Shown here: positions 7,140 through 16,108 of the stretch, in pieces
How positions within the stretch are numbered: the first letter of the stretch is position 1
Layout: every line of letters starts with the position of its first letter
Origin: an uncultured Bacteroides sp.
GTDB taxonomy: Bacteria > Bacteroidota > Bacteroidia > Bacteroidales > Bacteroidaceae
DNA: 64,000 nucleotides
Direction: 5' to 3'
NCBI GenBank assembly: GCA_947646015.1
Contig: CANSEY010000001.1
Span: forward strand, 405,445 to 469,444
Made by a program: the position numbers and the translations under genes
Notes under the pieces: model-generated
The model's input: the letters and a program-made list of their open reading frames with translations, nothing else
Database searches by the model: none
What the model was told of the DNA's origin: nothing

Positions 7140-8729
7140 ATGATACAAGAATACCAACTCCGCATCCTCCCCGAAATTGCCGCCAGCGAGCAGCAACTCA
7201 AAGCATACCTTTCACAGGAGAAAGGACTGAATCAGCGCGATATTACCGCCCTGCGTACACTGAAACGGAGTATTGATGCCCGCCAACGCACGATCTACGT
7301 CAATCTCAAAGTTCGGGTATACCTGAACGAAATGCCTAAGGACGATGAGTACGAACATACTATATATAATAATGTGGAAGGAAAACCGCAGGTTATTGTG
7401 GTAGGTGCAGGCCCCGGAGGACTGTTTGCCGCATTACGGCTGATAGAACTGGGGCTGCGTCCTGTCGTCGTGGAGCGTGGCAAGGATGTGCGCGAACGTA
7501 AGAAAGACCTGGCACAGATCAGCCGGGAGCATCGGGTAGACCCGGAATCAAACTACAGTTTCGGTGAAGGAGGAGCCGGTGCATACTCGGACGGAAAGCT
7601 GTATACCCGAAGCAAGAAGCGCGGGAATGTGGACAAGATACTCAATGTATTCTGCCAACATGGTGCTTCTACGGCCATTCTGGTAGATGCCCATCCGCAT
7701 ATCGGCACGGACAAGCTGCCACGGGTGATAGAGAATATGCGCAATACGATTATTGAATGTGGAGGCGAAGTACACTTCAAGACACGGATGGATGCATTGA
7801 TCATCGAACAGGGAGAAGTGAAAGGAATAGAGACGAATACGGGCGAAACATTCCTCGGTCCGGTCATCCTGGCAACAGGTCATTCGGCAAGAGATGTATA
7901 TCGCTGGCTGGCCGCCAACAACGTGACTATCGAAGCCAAAGGAATAGCCGTCGGAGTGCGTCTGGAACATCCTGCAGGATTGATAGACCAAATACAATAC
8001 CACAACCGGAGCGGAAGAGGTAAATACCTGCCGGCTGCCGAATACAGTTTCGTCACACAAGTGGACGGCCGCGGAGTATACAGTTTCTGCATGTGTCCCG
8101 GGGGATTCATCGTACCGGCGGCCAGCGGTCCCGAACAGGTGGTAGTCAACGGAATGTCGCCATCCAATCGCGGATCCCGGTGGAGTAACTCGGGAATGGT
8201 GGTGGAGATACAACCGGAAGACATCATCAACGATAAACGGTTAACGGTAAACAATGAAGCAGAAGAAACCTTCCCCGAACTGGCTGTGCTGCACTTCCAG
8301 GAAGAGTTGGAACGCCAGTGTTGGTTGCAAGGAGGCAGACGCCAAACGGCACCCGCACAACGCATGGTGGACTTTACACGCAAGAAACTGAGTTACGACT
8401 TGCCGGAGTCTTCGTACAGCCCCGGATTGATATCCTCCCCCTTGCATTTCTGGATGCCGGAATTCATTGCCGGACGACTGTCACAAGGCTTCCAACAGTT
8501 CGGGCGCAGCAGCCACGGTTTCCTGACCAACGAAGCCGTGATGATAGGGGTAGAAACCCGTACCTCTTCTCCGGTCCGCATCGTACGAGACAAGGATACC
8601 CTGCAACACATCACCTTACGCGGTCTCTTCCCCTGTGGCGAAGGAGCCGGTTATGCGGGCGGCATCGTCTCGGCAGGAATCGATGGAGAACGATGCGCAG
8701 AAGCAGTAGCACAATTTATGAATCCATAG
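7140..8729 (+). CDS. FAD-dependent oxidoreductase, COG2509 type (uncharacterised)
   Basis: This 529-residue flavoprotein has an N-terminal region of about 80 residues (RBD/ferredoxin-like, with VNLKVRVYLNEMP), then the dinucleotide-binding motif VVGAGPGGLFAALRLIELG near residue 85. The stretch NYSFGEGGAGAYSDGKLYTR is characteristic of the COG2509 'FAD-dependent dehydrogenase' family. The C-terminus PCGEGAGYAGGIVSAGIDG is the second FAD contact. The substrate is unknown. The start ATG lies only 3 nt after the GxxExxY right repeat, and the gene is followed after 4 nt by a LuxR-type regulator, so these two probably form a transcription unit. Confidence 0.85.
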   Translation: MIQEYQLRILPEIAASEQQLKAYLSQEKGLNQRDITALRTLKRSIDARQRTIYVNLKVRVYLNEMPKDDEYEHTIYNNVEGKPQVIVVGAGPGGLFAALRLIELGLRPVVVERGKDVRERKKDLAQISREHRVDPESNYSFGEGGAGAYSDGKLYTRSKKRGNVDKILNVFCQHGASTAILVDAHPHIGTDKLPRVIENMRNTIIECGGEVHFKTRMDALIIEQGEVKGIETNTGETFLGPVILATGHSARDVYRWLAANNVTIEAKGIAVGVRLEHPAGLIDQIQYHNRSGRGKYLPAAEYSFVTQVDGRGVYSFCMCPGGFIVPAASGPEQVVVNGMSPSNRGSRWSNSGMVVEIQPEDIINDKRLTVNNEAEETFPELAVLHFQEELERQCWLQGGRRQTAPAQRMVDFTRKKLSYDLPESSYSPGLISSPLHFWMPEFIAGRLSQGFQQFGRSSHGFLTNEAVMIGVETRTSSPVRIVRDKDTLQHITLRGLFPCGEGAGYAGGIVSAGIDGERCAEAVAQFMNP

Positions 8730-8733
8730 ACTT

Positions 8734-9333
8734 ATGATGAATCACCAACCAGAAATAGCTATCGTAGAGGCGAACACCCTCACCAGCCTGGGACTGAAAA
8801 CAATCCTGGAGAGAATGATCCCCATGGCAGTCATCCGCACGTTCCATAGCTTCGGCGAACTGACAGATGACACCCCGGATATGTATGCCCACTACTTCAT
8901 CTCGGCACAGATTTATGTGGAGCACAACGCTTTCTTCCTCCCCCGAAAGCGGAAAACCATCGTGTTGGCGGGAGACAGCCACCAGTTCCAACTCTCCGGC
9001 GTCCCCATACTCAACATCTACCAGGCAGAGGAACAGTTGGTGAAAGACATCCTAAAGCTCCACCAGCATGCACATCATGACGGCTATCCGGTAAAGGACA
9101 TGCCTCCTACCCCGCCGACCACCGGACACGAACTCTCGGCACGCGAAATCGAGGTTCTGGTCCTGATCACCAAAGGACTGATCAACAAAGAGATCGCGGA
9201 CAAACTGAATATCGGCCTGACCACCGTAATCACGCATCGGAAGAACATTACCGAAAAGCTGGGCATCAAATCGGTTTCGGGCCTAACCATCTATGCGGTG
9301 ATGAACGGGTATGTGGAGGCAGACCGCATATAG
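8734..9333 (+). CDS. LuxR-family transcriptional regulator with atypical receiver-like N-terminus
   Basis: The last 65 residues are a clear LuxR/NarL helix-turn-helix (LSAREIEVLVLITKGLINKE, IADKLNIGLTTVITHRKNI). The N-terminal 120 residues begin like a response-regulator receiver (IAIVEANTLTSLGLKTILE), but no phospho-acceptor Asp is seen in the expected strand after the second helix. This suggests a receiver that is not phosphorylated in the usual way. Two ATG codons open the frame; the first starts 4 nt after the flavoprotein stop. The gene precedes a TonB-dependent receptor by 110 nt, so regulation of metal-complex or cofactor uptake is a reasonable guess, not shown. Confidence 0.85.
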   Translation: MMNHQPEIAIVEANTLTSLGLKTILERMIPMAVIRTFHSFGELTDDTPDMYAHYFISAQIYVEHNAFFLPRKRKTIVLAGDSHQFQLSGVPILNIYQAEEQLVKDILKLHQHAHHDGYPVKDMPPTPPTTGHELSAREIEVLVLITKGLINKEIADKLNIGLTTVITHRKNITEKLGIKSVSGLTIYAVMNGYVEADRI

Positions 9334-9443
9334 CGAACTATGTGGTGAATCCATGGTGAAAGCATATATCCTAATAAATGAGGATTGCCGTTTAACATTT
9401 TTTGCTGCATCTTTGCAAACGAATCAATGAAAAGATACAGCAC

Positions 9444-11831
9444 ATGAAGAAAAACAGTATTCTTATTGCCCTTGCCCTCTTTTCTGCCAGTGGCACATGG
9501 GCTGAAGAGCTTCCGAAAGACACACTGAAAGTGATAGATGTGGAAGAGATTGTAGTCATCGCAGCTCCGAAAGAAAACCGCAAACTACGCGAACAGCCAA
9601 CCGCGGTAACCATGCTCTCACAACAGGATATGCAGGCCAATCAGGTGAACTCCATCAAGAGCCTGACGGCACTTGTTCCGAATATCTTCATCCCCGACTA
9701 TGGCTCGAAACTGACTTCCGCCATCTACATCCGTGGGATCGGTTCACGCATCAATACACCGTCAGTAGGTTTGTACGTAGACAATGTCCCTTACATCGAC
9801 AAATCAGCTTTCGACTTCAACTATGCCGACATTGAGCGCATCGACGTGTTGCGCGGTCCGCAGGGAACCCTCTATGGACGCAACACCATGGGAGGACTGA
9901 TCAAGGTACACACCAAATCGCCTTTCAGTTATCAAGGCACCGACCTTCGACTGAGTGCCGGAACTTACGATAATTACAATGCTTCCGTGACTCACTATCA
10001 CCGCATGTCGAATCAGTTTGCCTTCTCCACCGGAGCATTTTATGAATACGGAGGAGGTTTTTTCAAGAATACCTACCTTAACAAAAAGATAGACAAAAGC
10101 CAAGCTGCCGGAGGACGGTTCCGAGGCATCTACCTGCCCAGCGAGAACATGAAGCTGGACTTGAACGTCAGCTATGAGTACAGCGATCAGGGAGGATATG
10201 CTTACGGAGCTTATGACAAGCACACGGGAACCTACCTGAAACCGGCCTACAATGATCCCAGCAGTTACTATCGCAATCTGCTGAATGCAGGGTTGAATCT
10301 GGAATATCAGGGAGACCACTTCACACTGAGTTCGGTAACGGGACTGCAACACTTGCGTGACCGTATGTTTATCGATCAAGACTTCTCTCCTGCCAATATC
10401 TATGTGCTGGAACAGAAGCAGAAGCTGACCACGATCTCCGAAGAAATCGTCCTCAAATCGAAATCCGGACGACGCTGGGAATGGACCACAGGTGCCTTCG
10501 GGTTCTATCAGTGGCTCACCACCAACGGACCGGTTACATTCAAGGAAGACGGGGTGACAGAAATGCTGGAGAAAGGCATCAACAGTCACTTCCCCGATCT
10601 CTCGGCGATGGGAATGAAAATGAACCTGAACATCACGAACCCTACGTTGTTGGTGGACGGACGCTTCCACACACCGATCCTCAGTGGAGCAGTCTATCAT
10701 CAGTCCACCTTCCGTGACTTGCTGATAGAAGGACTTTCGGCTACCGTAGGACTACGTCTGGACTACGAAAAGAACTGGATGAAATACAACTCAGGCAGCA
10801 CCATTGACTATCAGTTCAACATGACAAGCCCTTTCATGCCTATACGCCTGGAACAGACCAGTTCACCACGCCTGAACGGCAAGTTCAGCAACGACTATCT
10901 GCAGCTATTACCCAAGTTCGCCCTGCAATACGAATGGAAGAAGGGTAACAACGTATATGCCACCGTATCACGCGGATACCGTTCGGGAGGATACAATATA
11001 CAGATGTTCTCGGATCTGATACAGGGTAATATGCAAAACGACATGCAAGGACAGATCAAGGCAGGCACGAAACAGATCTTCGACCGCCTTGTGACTCAAG
11101 GCATGCCACAGGCCATCGCGGACCGCATCTTGTCGAATATTCCGGATGCGGGTGAGAATGCGGATCCGAAAGCATCGACCATCTACAAGCCCGAATATTC
11201 CTGGAATTACGAAGTGGGTAGTCACCTCACTCTGTGGGAAGGTAAGCTGTGGATGGATCTTGCCGCCTTCCTGATGGATACGCGTGATCAGCAAATCGCC
11301 CAGTTTGCCAAAAGCGGATTGGGGCGTATTACGGTCAATGCCGGCAAAAGCCGGAGCTATGGGGCTGAAGCGGCACTGCGTGCTAACCTGACCGATGCTC
11401 TCAGCATGAACGCAAGCTACGGATATACGTATGCCACGTTCACCGATTATAAAACCATCGACCGGGGACAAAATGAAATCAGCTATGACGGCAATTATGT
11501 ACCTTTCGTTCCGAAACATACCCTCAACGTGGGTGGGCAATACATCTTCCGCATTGCTCCCCGCCACTGGCTGGACCGTATACAGGTGAACGTGAATTAT
11601 AATGGTGCCGGACGCATCTACTGGACAGAGCAAAACGATGTAAGCCAGTCATTCTACGGAACGCTGAATAGCCGTGTCAGCCTGGCGAAGGGGAACGGAC
11701 AAATCGACTTCTGGGTTCGCAATGCGCTGGATAAGAAGTATGCTACTTTCTACTTCGAATCGATGGGCAACGGATTTATGCAGAAAGGACGTCCGGTACA
11801 CTTCGGGGTAGACATAAGATGCCGATTCTAA
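9444..11831 (+). CDS. TonB-dependent outer-membrane receptor (siderophore/cofactor type, not SusC)
   Basis: The ATG at 9444 gives 795 residues beginning with a signal peptide (MKKNSILIALALFSASGTWA); an in-frame ATG 14 codons upstream would bury it. A TonB-box-like stretch (EEIVVIAAPKE) precedes the plug (VTMLSQQDMQANQ, IYIRGIGSRINTPSVGLYVD, LRGPQGTLYGRNTMGG). The remainder is a 22-strand-type barrel ending in the aromatic GVDIRCRF. There is no carboxypeptidase-like N-terminal domain and no adjacent susD gene, so it resembles iron-complex, heme or cobalamin receptors rather than glycan importers. CATCTTTG about 30 nt upstream is one base from the -7 consensus. The transported ligand is not identifiable. 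Confidence 0.9.
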   Translation: MKKNSILIALALFSASGTWAEELPKDTLKVIDVEEIVVIAAPKENRKLREQPTAVTMLSQQDMQANQVNSIKSLTALVPNIFIPDYGSKLTSAIYIRGIGSRINTPSVGLYVDNVPYIDKSAFDFNYADIERIDVLRGPQGTLYGRNTMGGLIKVHTKSPFSYQGTDLRLSAGTYDNYNASVTHYHRMSNQFAFSTGAFYEYGGGFFKNTYLNKKIDKSQAAGGRFRGIYLPSENMKLDLNVSYEYSDQGGYAYGAYDKHTGTYLKPAYNDPSSYYRNLLNAGLNLEYQGDHFTLSSVTGLQHLRDRMFIDQDFSPANIYVLEQKQKLTTISEEIVLKSKSGRRWEWTTGAFGFYQWLTTNGPVTFKEDGVTEMLEKGINSHFPDLSAMGMKMNLNITNPTLLVDGRFHTPILSGAVYHQSTFRDLLIEGLSATVGLRLDYEKNWMKYNSGSTIDYQFNMTSPFMPIRLEQTSSPRLNGKFSNDYLQLLPKFALQYEWKKGNNVYATVSRGYRSGGYNIQMFSDLIQGNMQNDMQGQIKAGTKQIFDRLVTQGMPQAIADRILSNIPDAGENADPKASTIYKPEYSWNYEVGSHLTLWEGKLWMDLAAFLMDTRDQQIAQFAKSGLGRITVNAGKSRSYGAEAALRANLTDALSMNASYGYTYATFTDYKTIDRGQNEISYDGNYVPFVPKHTLNVGGQYIFRIAPRHWLDRIQVNVNYNGAGRIYWTEQNDVSQSFYGTLNSRVSLAKGNGQIDFWVRNALDKKYATFYFESMGNGFMQKGRPVHFGVDIRCRF

Positions 11832-11875
11832 TATAATAAAACCAGACATAAGATCGACTAATTTTTAATTTAAAA

Positions 11876-11955
11876 GGTAAGGGGTGTTGGTTTAAAACCA
11901 ATGCCCCTTACCTCTCTGGGTAAACTCCTCTTGGTTTTAAACCAACGGAGAGTAC
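11876..11955. repeat. Nested dyad array between convergent genes
   Basis: Two almost identical 15-nt palindromes, TTGGTTTAAAACCAA (11887-11901) and TTGGTTTTAAACCAA (11931-11945), are 44 bp apart. Each sits inside longer arms: GGTAAGGGG/CCCCTTACC around the first (11876-11912), CTCC/GGAG around the second. A further dyad TTACC/GGTAA is centred halfway between them. Dyad centres fall at about 11894, 11915.5 and 11938, a period near 22 bp. The array lies between convergent genes and may also serve as a bidirectional terminator. Confidence 0.8.
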
Positions 11956-11984
11956 CTCCCCAACATTCATACCACATTCCCGAT

Positions 11985-12959
11985 TTATTCGTTAACAGCC
12001 CCACAGTGAGGACATTGCCCTTTCTCCCGAAGCTTTTGTCCACAGTTCCCACAACGGTATTTATAGCCGGAACCCCTACGTACTTTCTTTACAAAAAGCC
12101 AGATGAAACAGGCCAGAAAGAAATAGCCGATATAGATGTGAGTGGTGAGAATAAAGAAAAAGTAACAAAAAATGCAGCACGACATCAGTCCCAGCAAGTA
12201 GAAAACAGCAGCGGCAGGAGTAAGCTGACGGAACAGATCATCAAGTACGGCCAAAGTGACGATGATAAACAGCCAAATGCCGGTCAGGAATACCGAAAGA
12301 ATGAAAGGCACCTTGAACGGAGACAAGGTGGGATTGAAGTAAAAATGCTCCCAGGTGTCGGGTACAAACACCTGCATCGTCTCGTAGACTGTAGCGCTGA
12401 ATGCCATCAACAGGCAAAGAAACAACGGATAGACGCTGTCGATATCATTAAAGTAAACCATCTGTAACCGCTTCTTCATAAAAGCACGGAGCAGATAGAC
12501 CCCGACAAACAAGGCGAATATGAAAACGAAATATGAAGCGTGGGTATCGCTGAACAGATGGATGAACTGCGAAATACTATCAGTCGGTACGAACGAACCA
12601 ACCAACTCTTTATTGCGTACCCACCCCTGCACTTCCTGAGAATGGGCTACTTTTACCCAGATACTGTCTACACTGTCCTGCGGATGGACAGAAAACTCTG
12701 CCACAACCACACGGTCACCTTTATACAGATTGACATAGGCATCCTTCAACGGAAGATATTCCAGACGAACCGAATCGTCCAACACCTCCAGGTTCGTATT
12801 CCACGTATAATGATACTTGGAAAGGTAAGTCAGAGAGTCTTTGGTCTTCCGGCTCATTCCCTCCGCCGGAAGATCGGGCAGGGAATAACGGCAAGAGGCC
12901 AACAGAACCATGACCACCGAACAACACAAGGCTACGCAGAACCGGACCTTCTCTCTCAT
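11985..12959 (-). CDS. Membrane lipoprotein with SH3-like region and C-terminal zinc ribbon
   Basis: This 324-residue protein starts with a lipoprotein signal (VVMVLLASC, lipobox Cys about 23). Residues about 65-115 resemble a bacterial SH3 fold (YVNLYKGDRVVV, WVKV, GWVRNKEL). Five or so hydrophobic segments span about 135-285, and the end holds a CGNCGQKLREKGQCPHCG zinc ribbon. That combination puts the SH3 part outside and the ribbon inside the cytoplasm. Its start codon overlaps the stop of the U32 peptidase gene by 4 nt (ATGA), so it is translationally coupled with that gene and MetA. Function unknown. Confidence 0.75.
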   Translation of the reverse strand: MREKVRFCVALCCSVVMVLLASCRYSLPDLPAEGMSRKTKDSLTYLSKYHYTWNTNLEVLDDSVRLEYLPLKDAYVNLYKGDRVVVAEFSVHPQDSVDSIWVKVAHSQEVQGWVRNKELVGSFVPTDSISQFIHLFSDTHASYFVFIFALFVGVYLLRAFMKKRLQMVYFNDIDSVYPLFLCLLMAFSATVYETMQVFVPDTWEHFYFNPTLSPFKVPFILSVFLTGIWLFIIVTLAVLDDLFRQLTPAAAVFYLLGLMSCCIFCYFFFILTTHIYIGYFFLACFIWLFVKKVRRGSGYKYRCGNCGQKLREKGQCPHCGAVNE

Positions 12960-14782
12960 ACGGCATTCACTTTCATTTGGCAGTTCTTACAGTCAAACTC
13001 GAGGCGGAAGCGTTTACCATCTGTCGACACCAGATAATAAGGCTCACGGTACGGAGAGCGTTCCCGTTGATGGACAGGACACCATCCCATGCTGTAGCGC
13101 AGGCAATGTTTGCAAAACATCAATACCGCCTTTTCTGCCGGTGCCCGCTCAAAAGCAGGAGCGATGCTTGCCACGCCGTGCCCGGCATAGAAAGAAACGG
13201 CTTGTGCATTCATCACATTTCCCAGATAGGTAAGCGTGCTTTGTGGAAAGGCATGAGCGGTAGGTTTCAGTACAAATAATTCCCTCCGATAATTGATACG
13301 GCGGGCGGAAATCAGTTTCTCAACGGCCTGCCGGCGAAAATCGGCGAGTACCGAAGCAGGTAGAAACCAGTTCCCGGCAAAGTCGATATCGATGCGTACC
13401 GCTTCGAAAGGGGTGTTGCCAAACTTAGCCAACTGTGTTTTCAGATTCTCTTCCTGTGGTGTACGTGCCGGCTCTTTCTCACGCGCCAGAGACAGGGTTA
13501 CACTGTTATCATCTTCATCTGTCAGTGTCAGAGCGAATCCGAAAGGAGTATCCGTCAATCGGACAGACACAGCTATCCTGCGCTCGGACGACTTACGAAC
13601 CAGAATCTTTTCGAACTCCTGATCGAAATTTCGATATAACACCGTACGGGGTTTGATACGGGGCATCTCCTGCGGATAAAGCTTATTGCCCTCCACCCGG
13701 TTGATGCGGAAGCCTTGCAGCCTGCCTTGCTCATCGATGTAGCACACCCCGTCACCGTTATTAAAAGATTTCAATCCCGCTACGGTCAGATAGTTTCCTC
13801 TTGCCTCTTTCATCGTACCCATCTCCTCGCCCAACGACTTAGGGGTGTCGAACGAAAAAACGTCCTTGGTACGTCCATGCAGGTAATAATGGGTAAAGCC
13901 TCGGCTGAAACTCTTGTCGAGCTGAGGGTTAAAGGCATAACGGCAACTCCCGGACGAGGCACGCGCGTACTCTTTGCGGCGGGCAAAGATGGCATCCAGC
14001 TTCCGGCGATAGGCAGCCGTCACATTCTTTACATAAGAGACATCCTTCAGTCGTCCCTCTATCTTGAAAGAAGAGGCACCGGCATCGAGCAGTGCTTCCA
14101 ATTCGTCACTCTGATTGAGGTCTTTGAGTGAAAGGAGGTGCTTGTCCTTCACGATCACCCGTCCCTCAGCATCGACCAGACTGAACGGCAAACGGCAAAA
14201 CTGGGCACATTCGCCCCGGTTGGCGCTACGCCCGAAACAAGCCTGACTGACATAACACTGCCCGCTATAGCTGACGCAGAGAGCTCCATGCACGAATATT
14301 TCCAAAGGTACATCCGGACAAGCTTCGTGTATCTTGCTGATCTCACGCAGCGAAAGTTCGCGCGCCAACACCACTTGCCGGAAACCGGCATCAGCCAGAA
14401 ATCGCACCTTCTCCACCGTACGGTTATCCATCTGGGTACTGGCGTGCAGCGGAATAGGCGGCAGATTCAGGCCGGTGATTCCCATATCCTGCACAATCAG
14501 TGCATCTACACCGGCACGGAACAAAGCCCAAATCATCTTCTCCGTCTCTTGCAGTTCTTCATCTTTCAAGATAGTATTGACTGTCACATAAATCCGGGCA
14601 TTGTACAGATGGGCATACTCTACCAAAGCAGCTATGTCCTCCAATGAATTGACTGCCGCCGCGCGGGCACCAAACTTCGGCGCACCGATATACACAGCAT
14701 CCGCTCCATGATCAATAGCAGCTATGCCACATTCCAGATTTTTGGCCGGAGCCAGCAATTCTATTTTACGTTGTTTTATCAT
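12956..14782 (-). CDS. Peptidase U32 family protein, RlhA-like
   Basis: This 608-residue protein has the U32 'collagenase-like' core ([27 protein letters not shown] at the start, the [17 protein letters not shown] and [16 protein letters not shown] cysteine region near 165-200). A long C-terminal part ends in paired cysteines ([25 protein letters not shown]). This layout matches E. coli RlhA (YdcP), which is needed for hydroxylation of 23S rRNA C2501, more than the short peptidase-like members; the ribosomal role here is inferred. It overlaps metA by 4 nt upstream and the zinc-ribbon gene by 4 nt downstream, forming a tight three-gene operon metA-U32-zinc ribbon. Confidence 0.88.
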   Translation of the reverse strand: MIKQRKIELLAPAKNLECGIAAIDHGADAVYIGAPKFGARAAAVNSLEDIAALVEYAHLYNARIYVTVNTILKDEELQETEKMIWALFRAGVDALIVQDMGITGLNLPPIPLHASTQMDNRTVEKVRFLADAGFRQVVLARELSLREISKIHEACPDVPLEIFVHGALCVSYSGQCYVSQACFGRSANRGECAQFCRLPFSLVDAEGRVIVKDKHLLSLKDLNQSDELEALLDAGASSFKIEGRLKDVSYVKNVTAAYRRKLDAIFARRKEYARASSGSCRYAFNPQLDKSFSRGFTHYYLHGRTKDVFSFDTPKSLGEEMGTMKEARGNYLTVAGLKSFNNGDGVCYIDEQGRLQGFRINRVEGNKLYPQEMPRIKPRTVLYRNFDQEFEKILVRKSSERRIAVSVRLTDTPFGFALTLTDEDDNSVTLSLAREKEPARTPQEENLKTQLAKFGNTPFEAVRIDIDFAGNWFLPASVLADFRRQAVEKLISARRINYRRELFVLKPTAHAFPQSTLTYLGNVMNAQAVSFYAGHGVASIAPAFERAPAEKAVLMFCKHCLRYSMGWCPVHQRERSPYREPYYLVSTDGKRFRLEFDCKNCQMKVNAV

Positions 14783-15696
14783 CGGATATCTTCAATATTA
14801 TAAGGAGTCTCCTGATAGACGAAATAGTTCAGCCAATTGGAGAACAACAGGTTGGCATGTCCGCGCCAACGCACCAGCGGTCCTTTGTCCGGATCATCAT
14901 TCACGTAATAGTTACGGGGAATCTCGATGGGAAGCCCTTTCGAAACATCCCGGCGATATTCCGTATCCAGTGTCAGTGGAGAGTACTCGGAGTGCCCGGT
15001 AACAAAAAACTCACGCCCGCCACGGGCTACCACCATATATACCCCCGAATCATCCGACTCGGAAAGTAATGTCAATTCCGGTACTTTCAGTATATCTTCC
15101 TTTCGCACTTCCGTATGCCGGCTATGGGGCACATAGAATTCATCATCGAAGCCACGGAAGATGGGATGCAGCGGAAGCAGCGTGCGATGCTTGAAAATGC
15201 CGAACATTTTCTTATCCAAAGCATACTTGGGGATACCGTAATGATGATACAGTCCCGCCTGTGCTGCCCAACAAATATAGAGTGTGGAGGTGACATGGGT
15301 ACGTGCCCAGTCGAATATCTCCGTTATTTCATCCCAATAGTTCACTTCCTCAAACTCCATTTGCTCTACCGGTGCACCGGTGATAATCATACCGTCATAC
15401 CTGTCTTCTCTCATCTTGTCGAAGTCGGTATAAAATGTTTTCATGTGCTCTATCGGTGTATTCTTCGAGGTGTGGCTTTTAATCTTCATAAAAGAAATTT
15501 CCACCTGAAGCGGAGTGTTTGAGAGTAAACGCACCAAGTCTGTTTCTGTCGTAATCTTCAACGGCATCAGGTTGAGGATAACAATTCGTAGCGGACGGAT
15601 GTCTTGTTGTGTTGCGCGGGAGTTATCTATCACAAAGATATTCTCCTCTTTTAATAGTTCTATCGCAGGAAGCTTATCGGGTAAATTTAAAGGCAT
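14779..15696 (-). CDS. metA: Homoserine O-acyltransferase MetA (predicted acetyl-CoA type)
   Basis: This 305-residue enzyme activates homoserine for methionine synthesis. The catalytic Cys142 lies in [14 protein letters not shown], and the His/Glu of the triad in the [11 protein letters not shown] stretch near 235. Length and start agree with the family (about 300-310). Residue 111, in GAPVEQMEF, is Glu. In characterised MetA proteins Glu111 goes with acetyl-CoA and Gly111 (E. coli) with succinyl-CoA, so the usual label 'homoserine O-succinyltransferase' is probably wrong here. It is first of a three-gene operon with 4-nt overlaps. A -7-like element (TATTTTTG on the minus strand) is at 15724-15731. 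No SAM riboswitch is apparent in the short leader. Confidence 0.95.
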   Translation of the reverse strand: MPLNLPDKLPAIELLKEENIFVIDNSRATQQDIRPLRIVILNLMPLKITTETDLVRLLSNTPLQVEISFMKIKSHTSKNTPIEHMKTFYTDFDKMREDRYDGMIITGAPVEQMEFEEVNYWDEITEIFDWARTHVTSTLYICWAAQAGLYHHYGIPKYALDKKMFGIFKHRTLLPLHPIFRGFDDEFYVPHSRHTEVRKEDILKVPELTLLSESDDSGVYMVVARGGREFFVTGHSEYSPLTLDTEYRRDVSKGLPIEIPRNYYVNDDPDKGPLVRWRGHANLLFSNWLNYFVYQETPYNIEDIR

Positions 15697-15723
15697 AATT
15701 GCATACGTATTTAATAATCAATG

Positions 15724-15731
15724 CAAAAATA
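15724..15731 (-). promoter_or_regulatory. -7 element before metA
   Basis: On the minus strand this reads TATTTTTG (TAnnTTTG), 28 nt upstream of the metA ATG. A TTTG lies 25 nt further upstream, longer than ideal. The whole interval 15697-15855 is a divergent promoter region shared with the ferredoxin gene. Confidence 0.5.
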
Positions 15732-15807
15732 GTGTTTTCCTTATTTAGAAGATATACAAATTAAAACATTTTAATCAAAAACGATACCAACTAATGATTA
15801 AAAACTC

Positions 15808-15815
15808 TATTTTTG
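15808..15815 (+). promoter_or_regulatory. -7 element before ferredoxin gene
   Basis: TATTTTTG matches TAnnTTTG and lies 40 nt before the ferredoxin ATG, in the divergent region with metA. Confidence 0.55.
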
Positions 15816-15855
15816 TACCTACAAATTAGTACTAATAATTAAAATATCAAACAAA

Positions 15856-16026
15856 ATGGCTTACGTAATTAGTGAAGATTGTATTGCTTGCGGAACTTGT
15901 ATTGACGAGTGTCCGGTTGGCGCTATCTCTGAAGGTGATATTTACTCAATTGATCCTGAGCAGTGTACAGATTGTGGTACTTGCGCAGATGTATGTCCTT
16001 CTGAAGCAATTCACCCAGCTGAATAA
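15856..16026 (+). CDS. 2[4Fe-4S] ferredoxin
   Basis: This 56-residue clostridial-type ferredoxin has two complete cluster motifs, CIACGTCIDECP and CTDCGTCADVCP, in the usual repeated halves. It is a small soluble electron carrier for anaerobic redox reactions (for example pyruvate:ferredoxin oxidoreductase or Rnf). The ATG at 15856 follows a -7 element by 40 nt, and a strong hairpin terminator begins 22 nt after the stop, so it is a monocistronic gene. Coding uses common codons, as expected of a highly expressed protein. Confidence 0.96.
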   Translation: MAYVISEDCIACGTCIDECPVGAISEGDIYSIDPEQCTDCGTCADVCPSEAIHPAE

Positions 16027-16047
16027 TACAATCCCCAACAAAAAAGA

Positions 16048-16091
16048 TAAAGGCTGCCTTCCTAATGGAAAGCAGCCTTTATTTATTTCTT
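16048..16091 (+). terminator. Rho-independent terminator after ferredoxin (probably bidirectional)
   Basis: TAAAGGCTGC and GCAGCCTTTA form a perfect 10-bp stem (16048-16081, 14-nt loop), followed by a T-rich run. An A-run on the other side lets it also serve the convergent rhamnosidase gene. Confidence 0.85.
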
Positions 16092-16108
16092 TTCAGACGT
16101 TTGGCAAA

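Noticed and set aside
9402-9443. Upstream extension of the TonB receptor
   Set aside because: The extra 14 codons precede a complete signal peptide and run through the likely promoter and leader.
10968-11633. 221-codon frame antisense to the TonB receptor
   Set aside because: Shadow frame of a well-supported receptor gene.
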